A stretch of 64,000 nt of DNA. Origin: an uncultured Verrucomicrobia subdivision 3 bacterium (GTDB lineage: Bacteria > Verrucomicrobiota > Verrucomicrobiia > Limisphaerales > UBA11358). This document shows, piece by piece, positions 41,759 through 51,873 of the stretch. Made by a program: the position numbers and the translations under genes. The notes beneath the pieces were generated by a model. The model did not search any database and was not told where the DNA came from. It was given only the letters and a program-made list of their open reading frames with translations. The first letter of the stretch is position 1. Every line of letters begins with the position of its first letter. Location of the stretch: assembly GCA_903875465.1 (NCBI GenBank), contig CAIQWB010000132.1:37665-101664 (forward strand), in the 5' to 3' direction.

Positions 41759-42880
41759 ATGAAATTAAAAGTAGTCCTTGCCCTCGCGCTGGTGGTGGTG
41801 GTCTTCGGCGTGCTCGCCGCGGTGAAGGCCCTGCAAATCAAAGCGATGATCAATGCCGCGGCGACGATGGTCCCGCCCCCCGAAACCGTGGCCACGGCCG
41901 TGGCCCAAAACGATACCTGGCCGGACGAGCTCTCCGCCATTGGCTCCATCGGGGCAGTGCAAGGGGTCACGGTCACCACGGAAGTGGGCGGTATGATCAA
42001 AGAAATCGCCTTTGAATCCGGGCGTACTGTGGCGGCCGGGGATTTGCTGGTGAAACTGGATACCACCTCCGAGGAGGCCCAGCTTCGGGCGCTGGAATCC
42101 CAAGTGGATCTGGCCACCATCAATGTGGAGCGCTCGCGCAAACTGCGGGAAAACAATACTATTTCCCAGTCCGAGCTGGACACCGTCGAGGCCGCGCTCA
42201 AGCAAAATCAGGCCAATGCGGACAATATTCGCGCGGTCATTGCCAAAAAGACCATTCGCGCGCCGTTCGCCGGGCGGTTGGGGATTCGCCAGGTGAATCT
42301 CGGCCAGTTTCTGGACAACGGCAAGCCGATCGTCTCCCTGCAATCCCTTGTTCCGGTGTACGCCAATTTCTCGCTGCCGCAGCAAAATCTGGCCGCTTTG
42401 AAAACCGGCCTGCCGGTGCATGTAACTACCGATGCCTACCCTGGTCGGGAGTTTACCGGCACCCTCACCACCATTAATCCCGATCTGGATGAGGCCACCC
42501 GCAGCCTGACCTTGCAAGCCACCCTGGACAACGCGGATGAGGCATTGCGTCCGGGCATGTTTGCGCGGGTCAAAGTGGTGCTCCCTTCCACCGAGGATGT
42601 GCTGGTGATTCCGCTCACCGCCGTGCTGAGTGCGCCGTTTGGGGACACGGTTTATGTGGTCGAGCCGGGCACTAATGCCGATGGCGGCCTGGTGGTGCGT
42701 TCCCAGCTTATTCGCAGCGGCGCGACCCGGGGCGATTACGTGGCCGTGGCAGCCGGCTTGAAAAAAGGGGAAAAAGTGGTGAGCGCCGGGCTCTTTCGAT
42801 TGCGCAACGGCCAGAGCGTGGTGGAGGATAACACCCTCAATACCAAGGCCAGCCAGACACCCAAACCCAGCAATGGCTGA
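41759..42880 (+). CDS. RND efflux membrane fusion protein (HlyD/AcrA family)
   Basis: 373 residues. An N-terminal hydrophobic segment (VVLALALVVVVFGVLAAV), no lipobox. Lipoyl-like and hairpin parts follow (AIGSIGAVQGVTVTTEVGG, FESGRTVAAGDLLVKLD, then a helical hairpin with ISQSELDTVEAALKQNQANA, then IRAPFAGRLGIRQVNLGQFL), and a beta-barrel part (NPDLDEATRSLTLQATLDNA). This is the usual order for the periplasmic adaptor that joins an RND pump to an outer-membrane channel. The pump gene follows after 6 bases. No TolC-like gene is in the operon. Confidence 0.95.
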   Translation: MKLKVVLALALVVVVFGVLAAVKALQIKAMINAAATMVPPPETVATAVAQNDTWPDELSAIGSIGAVQGVTVTTEVGGMIKEIAFESGRTVAAGDLLVKLDTTSEEAQLRALESQVDLATINVERSRKLRENNTISQSELDTVEAALKQNQANADNIRAVIAKKTIRAPFAGRLGIRQVNLGQFLDNGKPIVSLQSLVPVYANFSLPQQNLAALKTGLPVHVTTDAYPGREFTGTLTTINPDLDEATRSLTLQATLDNADEALRPGMFARVKVVLPSTEDVLVIPLTAVLSAPFGDTVYVVEPGTNADGGLVVRSQLIRSGATRGDYVAVAAGLKKGEKVVSAGLFRLRNGQSVVEDNTLNTKASQTPKPSNG

Positions 42881-42886
42881 TTCTGG

Positions 42887-45800
42887 ATGCCCATGAAATC
42901 ATTTACTGATATTTTTCTCCGACGGCCGGTTCTGGCGGTGGTCGTCAACTTGCTGATTGTCATCGCCGGTTTACAGGCCATCAAGAGCCTCAACGTCCGG
43001 CAGTACCCCCGCAGCGACAACGCGGCGGTGACCGTCACCACGGCCTACGTCGGCGCCAGCGCGGACTTGGTGCGTGGCTTCATCACCACGCCCCTCGAAC
43101 GGGCCATTGCGGCAGCCGATGGCATTGATTACATCCAGTCCAGCAGCAAGCTGGGCGTTTCCACCATCACGGTGCGGCTCAAGCTCAATTACGACCCCAA
43201 CAAAGCGCTTTCCGAAATCAGTTCCAAGGTCAATCAGGTGCGCAATGATTTGCCGCCGGAGGCGGAGATCCCGGTCATCAACATTGAGTCGGCGGATTCC
43301 CAGTTTGCCTCGGCTTACTTGAGTTTCACTTCCAGCATATTGCAGGCCAATCAAATCACCGACTACTTGGTACGCGTGGTGCAGCCTCGGCTGTCGGCTC
43401 TGGAAGGCGTGCAGCGGGCGGATTTGTTGGGCGGCCGCACCTTTGCCATTCGCATTTGGCTCAAGCCGGACCGCATGGCGGCCCTGAATATCAATCCCGC
43501 GCAAGTGCGCACCGCCGTGGCCAACAATAATTTTCTCTCCGCCGTTGGCCAGACCAAGGGCGCCCTGATGCAGGTGAATCTCACCGCCAACACGGATTTG
43601 CGCTCGGTGGACGAATTCCGCAACCTCGTTGTCCGCCAGTCCGGCAACAACCTCATCCGGCTCAGCGATATCGCGGATGTCGAACTCGGGGCGGAGGATT
43701 ACGACTCCGAAGTGAAATTCAGCGGGGAAAAGGCCGTGTTCATGGGCATTTGGGTGCTGCCCAATGCCAACTCGCTGGACGTGATCAAGCGTGTGCGCGC
43801 CGAGATGGCGCTGATCAACAAGGATCTGCCCACCGGCTTGCAGGGCACCATTGCTTACGATGCCACCAAGTATATCGAGGACGCCCTCCATGAAGTGCTG
43901 AAAACGCTCACCGAAACCTTGGGCATCGTCGCCATCGTCATCTTCCTCTTCCTGGGTTCGCTGCGGTCCGTGCTCATTCCCCTCATCGCCATTCCCATTT
44001 CCCTGATCGGCGCGGTGTTCCTCATGCAAGTGTTCGGCTTCTCACTAAATTTGTTAACCCTGCTCGCCATTGTGCTGTCCGTGGGGTTGGTGGTGGATGA
44101 CGCCATTGTGATTGTGGAGAATGTGGAGCGGCATGTGCGCGAGGGAAAGACCCCCTTTGAAGCCGCCCTCCTGGGGGCGCGTGAACTGATCGGCCCGATC
44201 ATTGCCATGACCATTACCTTGGTGGCCGTCTACGCGCCCATCGGTTTGCAGGGTGGCTTGACCGGTTCCCTCTTCCGTGAATTTGCCTTCACGCTTGCCG
44301 GTGCGGTGTTCATCTCCGGCGTGGTGGCCCTGACCTTGTCGCCGCTGATGGCCTCACGCCTGCTCTCCGGCGGCCATGAGAACGAGGGATTGGTCGGGCA
44401 CATCAATCGCGGTTTTGACCGCACCCGTGCATTCTATGGTAAAATTTTAGACGCCACCCTGGCATCCCGGCCGGCCGTGTATTCCATTTGGATCGGACTC
44501 AGTCTGCTTTCCATACCCCTTTTCATCATGGCGGCCAAAGAGCTGGCTCCCGCCGAGGATCAGGGCGTGATTTTTGGGATCGTGGAGGCTGATGCCCACG
44601 CAACCATTGACCAGACCACGTTTTACGCCGCCGCCGAGTACCGGGTCTTCACCAACTTTCCTGAAGAGGAAAAGACCTTCCAGATCACCATGCCCGGCAG
44701 CGGCTTCGGCGGCATGGTGCTCAAGCCCTGGGGCGAGCGCAAACGCACCGCCGCCCAACTGCAGCCGCTGGCCCAGGCCCAGGTGGGCAAGATTCCCGGC
44801 ATCCGCACCATCATCGCCACCCCGCCGGCCTTGCCCGGCGGCGGGACTTTTCCGGTGGAATTTGTCATTGCATCCACCGCCGAGCCGGAAACAATTTTGA
44901 AGTTCGCCCAGCAATTGCAGGAGAAAGCCGTGGCCAGTGGCATGTTTGCCTTTCCCCCCATCATTGACACCAAGATCGATCAGCCTGAAGTGGAGATTTC
45001 ACTCGATCGCGACAAGGTGTCCTCGCTGGGACTGGACATGTCCAGTGTGGGCGCGGATTTGGGCACTTTGGCCGGCGGTAATTACGTCAATCGCTTCAGC
45101 CTCGACGGCCGCAGTTACAAAGTCATCCCCCAGCTCGAACGCTCCCAGCGCCTGAACGCCGGCCAGTTGGAAAACATGTATGTGAAGGGTCCCAACGGCC
45201 AGGTGATCCCGCTGAGCACGTTTGCCACTTTAAAACAAAAAAACACCCCCCGGGCTCTCAACCGCTTCCAGCAGTTTAACGCCGTCACCATCAGCGGGGT
45301 GGCCATCCGCCCGCTGGATGACACCCTAAAGATGCTGGAGACCGAGGCCGCCAAGATTCTGCCCAAGGGCTACAAACTGGATTACACCGGTGAATCCCGG
45401 CAGTTGCGTACCGAGGGCAACAAGTTCCTGCCCGCCTTCGCCCTCGCCCTGGTGTTGATTTTCCTCGTGCTGGCCGTGCAATTCAACAGCTTCCGCGACC
45501 CCTGGATCATCCTGCTCGGCTCCGTGCCGCTCGCGATGTTTGGGGCGCTGATCTTCAGCTTCCTGAAAATGCCGAACCCCACCATGCAATTCTGGACCGA
45601 TGGCTGGACGACCTCGCTCAACATCTACTCCCAGGTGGGTTTGATCACCCTGGTGGGCCTGGTGTCCAAGAATGGCATTCTGATTGTCGAGTTTGCGAAT
45701 GTTTTGCAACGTGCCGGAAAATCAAAACTGGAGGCGGTGCGCGAGGCGTCCCTCACCCGCTTGCGGCCGATTTTGATGACTACTGCGGCCACCATTTGCG

Positions 45801-45970
45801 GGCATTTTCCCCTCACCCTTGTGACCGGCGCCGGCGCGGCCGCACGGAATTCCATTGGTATCACCATCGTCGCCGGCATGGCCCTCGGCACGATTTTCAC
45901 GCTGCTGGTCATCCCCGCGATTTACGTGCTGATTGCCAAACAGCACAACCATGATGATGTGGAAGCGTGA
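42887..45970 (+). CDS. RND multidrug efflux permease (AcrB/MdtB-like)
   Basis: 1027 residues, full length. Twelve membrane helices can be placed, the first in VLAVVVNLLIVIAGLQAI. The two conserved aspartates of the proton relay are in GLVVDDAIVIVENVERHV. Two large periplasmic loops follow helices 1 and 7. The proton-driven pump takes drugs or other amphiphiles from the periplasm and inner leaflet. PIGLQGGLTGSLFREFAFT is the usual post-helix-4 motif. Regulated with the adaptor by the TetR gene; substrate unknown. The ATG at 42893 is an equally good start. Confidence 0.96.
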   Translation: MPMKSFTDIFLRRPVLAVVVNLLIVIAGLQAIKSLNVRQYPRSDNAAVTVTTAYVGASADLVRGFITTPLERAIAAADGIDYIQSSSKLGVSTITVRLKLNYDPNKALSEISSKVNQVRNDLPPEAEIPVINIESADSQFASAYLSFTSSILQANQITDYLVRVVQPRLSALEGVQRADLLGGRTFAIRIWLKPDRMAALNINPAQVRTAVANNNFLSAVGQTKGALMQVNLTANTDLRSVDEFRNLVVRQSGNNLIRLSDIADVELGAEDYDSEVKFSGEKAVFMGIWVLPNANSLDVIKRVRAEMALINKDLPTGLQGTIAYDATKYIEDALHEVLKTLTETLGIVAIVIFLFLGSLRSVLIPLIAIPISLIGAVFLMQVFGFSLNLLTLLAIVLSVGLVVDDAIVIVENVERHVREGKTPFEAALLGARELIGPIIAMTITLVAVYAPIGLQGGLTGSLFREFAFTLAGAVFISGVVALTLSPLMASRLLSGGHENEGLVGHINRGFDRTRAFYGKILDATLASRPAVYSIWIGLSLLSIPLFIMAAKELAPAEDQGVIFGIVEADAHATIDQTTFYAAAEYRVFTNFPEEEKTFQITMPGSGFGGMVLKPWGERKRTAAQLQPLAQAQVGKIPGIRTIIATPPALPGGGTFPVEFVIASTAEPETILKFAQQLQEKAVASGMFAFPPIIDTKIDQPEVEISLDRDKVSSLGLDMSSVGADLGTLAGGNYVNRFSLDGRSYKVIPQLERSQRLNAGQLENMYVKGPNGQVIPLSTFATLKQKNTPRALNRFQQFNAVTISGVAIRPLDDTLKMLETEAAKILPKGYKLDYTGESRQLRTEGNKFLPAFALALVLIFLVLAVQFNSFRDPWIILLGSVPLAMFGALIFSFLKMPNPTMQFWTDGWTTSLNIYSQVGLITLVGLVSKNGILIVEFANVLQRAGKSKLEAVREASLTRLRPILMTTAATICGHFPLTLVTGAGAAARNSIGITIVAGMALGTIFTLLVIPAIYVLIAKQHNHDDVEA

Positions 45971-46070
45971 ACCGTTGGCGCTTCACCCTTGGCAAGATTA
46001 AGCGCGCCAGTGGCTTGAATCGGAAGCTGGATAATGGATCATTGAAGTTTGGATCCTTCGCCCGGGTCCT

Positions 46071-47780
46071 TCATTTCACCGGCAAATCAATCCGGATCGT
46101 CGTCCCTTTCCCCAGCCGCGACTTGATGCTCAGCATGCCCCGGTGGGTCTCAATGATGCGCCCCACAATCGCCAGGCCCAAGCCATTGCCCTTGGCCTTC
46201 GTGGTGGCGAGCATGGCCGTAAACGCCCCCCGTTGCATCTCCTCGGTCATCCCTGCGCCGGTGTCCTTAAATTCCACGGAGACATGATGGATGTGCGGGC
46301 TCAGGCGTGGTTCCGCCACCGCGTGTGAACGGATGGTCAGCGTGCCTCCCTTGGGCATGGCTTCCGCCGCATTGAGCATTAAATTCAGGAACGCCTGTTC
46401 CAGTTGCTGCGCATCCCCTTGGATGGCCGGGAGGTCGGCTTGCAGATCCCGCACCAGCCGCACATTTTGATTGGCGAGTTTGTGGCGCACCAGCAGCCCC
46501 AGCTCATCCATCAACTGGTTCAAATTCACCGGGGCCAGCTTGGGTTCCGTCGTGCGCGCAAAATCCAGAATCTGCTCCACGATTTTGTTCAGATGCTCGA
46601 TTTTTGCCTCGATGATCCGCGTGTCCTTCGCGCGCGGGTCATTCTCGGCAAATTTCAAATCCAGCGAATGATACAGCAGCTTCATGACTGTGAGCGGATT
46701 ACGGATTTCATGCGCCACCTCGGCTGCCAGGAGCCCCAGCGCCGAGAGTTTTTCGTTCTGGCGCAGTTGCTCCTCCACATCCACCACCCGTTCATAGAGC
46801 CGCGCCTTTTCGATGGCGATGGCGGAGAGTTCCGCCAGCGCGCTCAAAATGCTGACCTCCTCGTTGGAAAAATGATAGGGCCGGCTGGTATAAACACTCA
46901 AGGTGCCGATGGCCTGGTCGGCAAAGAGCAGCGGTACGCTCAGCAGCGAGACCAGCCCTTCCAGTCGCGCCACATCCACATGCTGGTAGCGGCTCGACGT
47001 TTGCACATTGGCCACCTGCAAAGGTTTTTTTCGGCGCACCACCACCCCCAGCAGACTTTCGTCCATGGCCAGCCGGGGTTTTTTTACATACGCCTCGCCC
47101 GCACCAAAACTTGCCCGCAGATCCAGCCACTCCCGGCTCTCATCCACCATCATCAGCGAGCACATCCGTGCCCGCATTAGACCGCACGCCTCACTGGTGA
47201 TGGCCCGCAGGGCCTCATCCAGATTTAGCGTGGAATTGATCGTGCGGCTCACGCTCGTCAGCGTTTCAAACAAGTGTGCCTTCAGCCGCAATTGTTCGTA
47301 AAGCCAGGTTTTCTGAATCACTTTGGCCGCCTGCACCGCCAGTTCTTCCAGAAGCATCTGGTGTTCCGCGCCAAAGGCATTCACCCGGTCGGAATCCACG
47401 TTCAACACTCCGCGCACCTCGCCGCCCACTTCCAACGGCACCGCCAGTTCCGAGTGCACTCCCCGCCGTACTGCTACATAACGCCGGTCCTGGGTCACAT
47501 CCCCCACGCAGGCCGGCTTGCCCGTGCGTGCCACCCAGCCCGTGATCCCCTCGCCCACCCGTAATTGCAGGCGCTTGGCTGCCGCCGGCAGGTTTTGCGA
47601 AGCCGAGATTTCCAAAATGCCTGACGTGGGGTTGATCAACACCACCGAACCCGAGGCGGCATCCATCAACCGCACCCCCTCGCTCACAATCAATTGCAGT
47701 GCTTCCTGCGAATCCAGCGTGGAATGAATCACGTTGCTCACCTGATATAGCCGGCGCAACTGCTCATGACTTAATTCCAT
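46071..47780 (-). CDS. GAF-domain sensor histidine kinase
   Basis: 569 residues, no membrane segment, so cytoplasmic. Two GAF domains come first (about 12-155 and 175-325), then a short coiled linker (LYERVVDVEEQLRQNEKLSALG). The HisKA domain carries the phosphorylated His in AAEVAHEIRNPLTV. The catalytic domain has N-box NLMLNAAEAMP, G1 DTGAGM and G2 GNGLGLAIVGRI. The GAF pair may bind a small molecule or sense redox state. No response regulator is adjacent. Start ATG 47780; the frame is also open to an ATG at 47804. It lies 52 bases or less after the LptF/G gene on the same strand. Confidence 0.92.
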   Translation of the reverse strand: MELSHEQLRRLYQVSNVIHSTLDSQEALQLIVSEGVRLMDAASGSVVLINPTSGILEISASQNLPAAAKRLQLRVGEGITGWVARTGKPACVGDVTQDRRYVAVRRGVHSELAVPLEVGGEVRGVLNVDSDRVNAFGAEHQMLLEELAVQAAKVIQKTWLYEQLRLKAHLFETLTSVSRTINSTLNLDEALRAITSEACGLMRARMCSLMMVDESREWLDLRASFGAGEAYVKKPRLAMDESLLGVVVRRKKPLQVANVQTSSRYQHVDVARLEGLVSLLSVPLLFADQAIGTLSVYTSRPYHFSNEEVSILSALAELSAIAIEKARLYERVVDVEEQLRQNEKLSALGLLAAEVAHEIRNPLTVMKLLYHSLDLKFAENDPRAKDTRIIEAKIEHLNKIVEQILDFARTTEPKLAPVNLNQLMDELGLLVRHKLANQNVRLVRDLQADLPAIQGDAQQLEQAFLNLMLNAAEAMPKGGTLTIRSHAVAEPRLSPHIHHVSVEFKDTGAGMTEEMQRGAFTAMLATTKAKGNGLGLAIVGRIIETHRGMLSIKSRLGKGTTIRIDLPVK

Positions 47781-47832
47781 CTTGGTCCCCTCAAAGTTCG
47801 TCATAATTTGAAAATCCCCGCCCCGCAGTGGC

Positions 47833-48951
47833 TCATCTCACCCGTGTGGTCAGGACCGCCCCCAGACAGCCAAACAACAGGTTCGGCAACCAGGCCGCCA
47901 GCCAGGCCGGCAGGTAACCGTGCGTGCCCATTGCCAAACTCACCTGTTGGGCCACCAAGTATCCCCCCACAATGAAAATACTGCCGGCCACGCCAAAGAA
48001 CAAATTGCGACGTCCCGAGCCTGCCCCAAACGGGATCGCGATGAGCACCACCACCAGGCACGTCCACGGTGCCGCCAGCCGGCCATGAAACACGGTTAGC
48101 AATTCGCTCGCATTCTGGGCTGGCAAGCGCGGATGCCGCCGCAAAAATTCCAGAATCTCGGGCAGGGGAATGTTCTGCGTGCGCGGATCCAGCGTCTCAT
48201 AATTGCTCATTTTGATCTCCCCCTGAATTTGTTCCGGCGTCTCGTCAAATTCTGGCATCGCCAGCTCATTCGTTTGCACCGTCTTCACCAGCGCCGCCCC
48301 GGGACTCGTCTGGGCATATTCGGTAACCGTATAAAAAGTCCACACGCCCTTTACCCGCTGCGCCCGGGTGGCATTCATTTGCCGGCTCGAACCATCCGGG
48401 AGCGTCCAGTATACTGTCAGGTTGTGCATTTCCGCCCGCTGCGCGTCATATTCCCGGATGTACCACTTCCGGTGCGCCCGCTCATTGTTTAGTCCAAATT
48501 CCCGCGCCAGTGTTTGCAGCCGGCCATCCTCGGCCTTTTTCACGTACCGGGTTTTAATGTGCACCGCCCAGTCCGCGCTGCGCGGCACCACCTGTTCCGT
48601 CAGCCCAAACAACAGCCCCGACGCGAGCAATCCCACCCCGAAAAACGGTGTGCAAATGCGCCATAAACTCAACCCGGCCGCCCGCATGGCTGTGATCTCA
48701 TGATGCCGGGCCAAATTCGTCAGCGTGTACAGCAGGGCCAGCAACAGCGCCACCGGCAGCACCAGCACCAAAAACCCCGGCGTCAGCGCCAGGCAATATT
48801 CGATCACATCCAGCAGATGCAACTTCCGCTCCTGCAACTCCGCCAGGTCCGTGAAGAGGAAAAAAGAAATGTAAAAAATGAGAAAGCCGCCAAGGCAGTA
48901 AGCCAGCGGCGTCAGCAGTTCACGGAATAAATATCGGTCCAGCAGCCGCAC
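47833..48951 (-). CDS. LptF/LptG-family LPS export permease
   Basis: 372 residues. Membrane helices at the N-terminus (ELLTPLAYCLGGFLIFYISFF and YCLALTPGFLVLVLPVALLLALLY, by range), a large periplasmic jellyroll-like part (about 115-270), and three C-terminal helices (WTCLVVVLIAIPFGAG; FGVAGSIFIVGGYLVAQQ; LPNLLFGCLG). LLDRYLFREL at the start and the DLAE/RHHEITAMRAAGLSL segment are typical. In the LptB2FG complex it extracts LPS from the inner membrane. Start is a GTG at 48951, chosen by family length; the frame open up to 49134 has no family resemblance. No lptB or lptC is nearby. Confidence 0.88.
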   Translation of the reverse strand: MRLLDRYLFRELLTPLAYCLGGFLIFYISFFLFTDLAELQERKLHLLDVIEYCLALTPGFLVLVLPVALLLALLYTLTNLARHHEITAMRAAGLSLWRICTPFFGVGLLASGLLFGLTEQVVPRSADWAVHIKTRYVKKAEDGRLQTLAREFGLNNERAHRKWYIREYDAQRAEMHNLTVYWTLPDGSSRQMNATRAQRVKGVWTFYTVTEYAQTSPGAALVKTVQTNELAMPEFDETPEQIQGEIKMSNYETLDPRTQNIPLPEILEFLRRHPRLPAQNASELLTVFHGRLAAPWTCLVVVLIAIPFGAGSGRRNLFFGVAGSIFIVGGYLVAQQVSLAMGTHGYLPAWLAAWLPNLLFGCLGAVLTTRVR

Positions 48952-49240
48952 AGACCGGCAGGTTAATCCTCCCCCGCCTGCCGGGGCAAGCTTAGCCTGT
49001 GGCGATTCTGGATTTCGCGCATGGCCAACCTCGTTCTCGCTTGTTTGAGATCCGGCAGGCCGAATGCCCGACCAGTCATTAAAATCTTCCGGTTTATCAA
49101 TGCCACCTGTGAGGTTGGTCCGTGTGCCCCCCACTTCACGGCTCTCTGGCCCAGATGCCGCCTGGACCGGTCACGCACGGTCCCCCCGTTACGGTGCGAA
49201 ATAGTTGGAAAAATTCCGGCGGTTGGAGGAATCTCAAGGC

Positions 49241-50959
49241 ATGGCTGAAACACAGAATCTCAACGCGGCGGTTGCCACCCTCGAGGAAATCCAGCGGGAC
49301 TGGCCGGCGGTACAGTCGCGGTTGCACGACGCCGAGGTGCAATACCGGGTCCTCGAGCAGGAAAACCAGGCGCTCCGTGGCCTCCTCCAAAAAGTGGTGG
49401 AGCACCGCAAAAAATCCCACAGCGAACTCGTCACCCTCATCACCACCCTGGCCACCAAAATGCCCATTAACGACGTGGGGATGATCATTACCCGCCTGAT
49501 GGAACACGGCGCCAGCGTCAATGATGTCTGCTCGGCCATTATTCAGGGCAAGAATGAGGAAAATTTCCTCCAGCCCGCCATCCTGCGGGCACTGGACAAG
49601 GCCAAAAGCGAACTGCATGCGGCCATCCGGCCCTTGGTGGAGGAATTGATCCGCTTGGAAGCGCCGCTGGACCCCGTCCAACTGCGGGCGCTGATTGACC
49701 AGCCGGAAGGCTTTTTCACCCCCGCCGGACGGCGCACCAACCGCGGCTACGTCAAGGGACAGGTGCCGCAGGAACAGATCATCCGCGACTTTGGCGAGGA
49801 AGCCCTCGGTTTCTTCAAGAATATGACCACCGATGCCGTGAATAACCCGCGGCCCAAACCGGAGGAAATCATGCTCGCCTTTCGCAGTGACTTTGAAGAC
49901 CTGCTGCGAACCTCCCCGGTGGCCGAGGCCAAACGGGAGGCCTTGCTGGTCCTGTACCGCCGCATCCGCCAAAGCCGCGAGCACCGGGCCCAAAAAGAGG
50001 CCTTTCTCAAACTGTCCTTTGTGTTGGAACTCCTCCATTACTACGCGAACCAGAACACTGAGTTGCCGGAACATGTTTTTGCCCAGCGCTTGCCCCCCCT
50101 GGTTGAGCAATTGGTGGTCACCGGCGAAAACGATCCGCTCGATGAGAAACACCTCCAGCAGGCTGAAGCCTTGCTTGGGCATATTGTCAACACCGATTAC
50201 CGCCAGTCTGTCATTAATAATTTCGGCAAGTCCGGCGGGGCGGCCCGCACCGCCCGGTTTGTGCTCACCTTCCGGGCGGCCGTGCTCGGCGATAACGACC
50301 CCGTCACCCTCGATTTTGTCCGGCATCTCATTGCCTCCCAAAAGCAACCTGCGCCCGGACCCATTGCGGCCGTGCTCCGGTTTCTCCCCGTCGAATCCCA
50401 AGCCGTGCTCGTCCGCGTCCTGCATAATAGCGAACGTTTGCGCCGTGAAGACGGTGAAATCCTCGGCCGGGCCCTCCTGCGACAACTCGGTCTGCCGGAA
50501 CTTCCCGTCAAGGCCGAAGCCAGCCTCCCGGAAAAGCCGGCCGTCGATCCATGGGTGGCCATCAAGGAAATGATTGCCCAGCGCGCCACTCCCAACGACC
50601 TCACCGAGGCCGTCCGCAAGCAACTTCACGCCAAGTACGATACCGAGGAGGTAAAGCAAAGCTGGCTGGTGCTCACCGAGTCCGACCCCATGACCTTCGT
50701 GCGCGTATTTTGCCTGCTGCCGTATCTACCGGATGGCGCGACCGACCCCGTCGCCCGGGCCGTCTTGGAAACCTTTGCCAGTCGCCTCACCCACGAAAAG
50801 TACCTGACCACCTATGCCGGTGTGATCGGGGCGCTGCGGAAGTTGCACAAGGTAAAGGCCGACAGCCCTGCCCTGGTGAATTTCATCGCCCTGGTTCGCT
50901 GGGTTGACCCCGCCAGCGCCGACCGCATCGCCCTAGACGTGGGCATGGCCACTCCTTAG
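49241..50959 (+). CDS. conserved-looking alpha-helical protein of unknown function
   Basis: 572 residues. A coiled-coil N-terminus (NLNAAVATLEEIQRDW ... VLEQENQALRGLLQKVVEH) is followed by an all-helical body with helical repeats (LVTLITTLATKMPINDVGM, ALLVLYRRIRQSREHRAQKE, ARFVLTFRAAVLGDND, VRVFCLLPYLPDGATDPVAR). No signal peptide, membrane segment or enzyme motif. It resembles HEAT-like solenoids and might be a scaffold. I do not know its family. Start ATG 49241 has GGAGGA ten bases upstream; ATG 49205 would add 12 residues. The gene stands alone on the plus strand, convergent with an SGNH hydrolase gene. Confidence 0.75.
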   Translation: MAETQNLNAAVATLEEIQRDWPAVQSRLHDAEVQYRVLEQENQALRGLLQKVVEHRKKSHSELVTLITTLATKMPINDVGMIITRLMEHGASVNDVCSAIIQGKNEENFLQPAILRALDKAKSELHAAIRPLVEELIRLEAPLDPVQLRALIDQPEGFFTPAGRRTNRGYVKGQVPQEQIIRDFGEEALGFFKNMTTDAVNNPRPKPEEIMLAFRSDFEDLLRTSPVAEAKREALLVLYRRIRQSREHRAQKEAFLKLSFVLELLHYYANQNTELPEHVFAQRLPPLVEQLVVTGENDPLDEKHLQQAEALLGHIVNTDYRQSVINNFGKSGGAARTARFVLTFRAAVLGDNDPVTLDFVRHLIASQKQPAPGPIAAVLRFLPVESQAVLVRVLHNSERLRREDGEILGRALLRQLGLPELPVKAEASLPEKPAVDPWVAIKEMIAQRATPNDLTEAVRKQLHAKYDTEEVKQSWLVLTESDPMTFVRVFCLLPYLPDGATDPVARAVLETFASRLTHEKYLTTYAGVIGALRKLHKVKADSPALVNFIALVRWVDPASADRIALDVGMATP

Positions 50960-50980
50960 CGGTTTAATTGGCAATGAGAG

Positions 50981-50996
50981 TCAAGTCCTGACTTGA
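50981..50996. terminator. possible hairpin between convergent genes
   Basis: TCAAGTC/GACTTGA (50981-50987, 50990-50996) with a 2-base centre lies between the stops of the convergent genes at 50959 and 51026. Weak; no U-run. Confidence 0.3.
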
Positions 50997-51025
50997 ATGG
51001 GTCACTTTATTCTGGAGGTTCGCGT

Positions 51026-51802
51026 TTAAATCCCGTCTTCAGGATAGACCGACTCCAACTGGGGCCGTTTGGCGTGACCTTGCCTTTCGCCGGAGCCGCC
51101 CGGCCAAAGATGGCCCAGCAAGTGGTGACGGTACCACGACCAAGATTCGGCCATTTGGGTCCAATGGCTGGTTGCGTTTTGCTCCGGCAACGGCAGTTGC
51201 CAGTTATCATTCGTCCCTGGCAAACCGAGGGCCTGGGCCATTGCGGCCGCGATCCGGGCGTGGCCTTCGGCATTGACGTGGAAACGATCCGCACTCCAAA
51301 GTCGCGGGTCGGAACTTACCGGGTAAGCGGCGAAGTCGATAAGGCGGGTGCCCGTGGCCGCTGCCGCTCTGCGGATCGTGGCATTCATGACCCGCACCCG
51401 GGGAGCCAGAAAGCGGCCCATCGGCATGACGCCCGTGAGGTCGGGGAGCGTAAACGTCATCACCACCGCTTTTGTGGCGACGAGCGCCCCCATCATGCAC
51501 CGCAGCTCCACCTCCAGCTGGTCTGCATCAAAGCCGAGCTCAAGAATGTCATTCGACCCCGCAAAAACCGTTGCCAGATCGGGCTTCATGGCGAGCGCGG
51601 CGCCCAATTGCACCGCGCGGATTTCCCGGGAGCGCTTGCCGCGCACCCCCAGATTGGCGTAGAGCAACCCGCCCTGAGCCTCGGCCACCAGCCCGGCCAG
51701 GCGGTTCGCCCAGCCATGGTAACCACCCGCCCCATCCGGATCCTGAAGCCCCTCGGTGGAACTGTCACCCAGCGCCACATAGCGTTCGAATCGGACCGTC
51801 AT
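51026..51802 (-). CDS. SGNH/GDSL-family hydrolase
   Basis: 258 residues, no signal peptide. Block I is YVALGDSSTEG with the nucleophile Ser14; block II Gly is in NLGVRGKR; block III is GSNDIL; block V is DRFHVNAEGHARIA with the catalytic Asp and His. These enzymes hydrolyse esters of lipids or carbohydrates; the substrate cannot be told. It follows the tex gene by 72 bases on the same strand and may be its downstream partner in transcription. ATG 51802 was preferred to an upstream TTG at 51862. Confidence 0.9.
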   Translation of the reverse strand: MTVRFERYVALGDSSTEGLQDPDGAGGYHGWANRLAGLVAEAQGGLLYANLGVRGKRSREIRAVQLGAALAMKPDLATVFAGSNDILELGFDADQLEVELRCMMGALVATKAVVMTFTLPDLTGVMPMGRFLAPRVRVMNATIRRAAAATGTRLIDFAAYPVSSDPRLWSADRFHVNAEGHARIAAAMAQALGLPGTNDNWQLPLPEQNATSHWTQMAESWSWYRHHLLGHLWPGGSGERQGHAKRPQLESVYPEDGI

Positions 51803-51873
51803 AACCCGCGCTTCTGTTAATGGTTCCACCCGCGTCGGCAGTGGTTTTTTAAGGGGCTCCAACTAGGGGCGGC

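Noticed and set aside
49136..50659. Long minus-strand frame (507 codons) over the 572-residue protein gene
   Set aside because: The plus-strand protein has a ribosome-binding site, coiled coil and sensible helices; the minus frame has shadow composition and no start signal.
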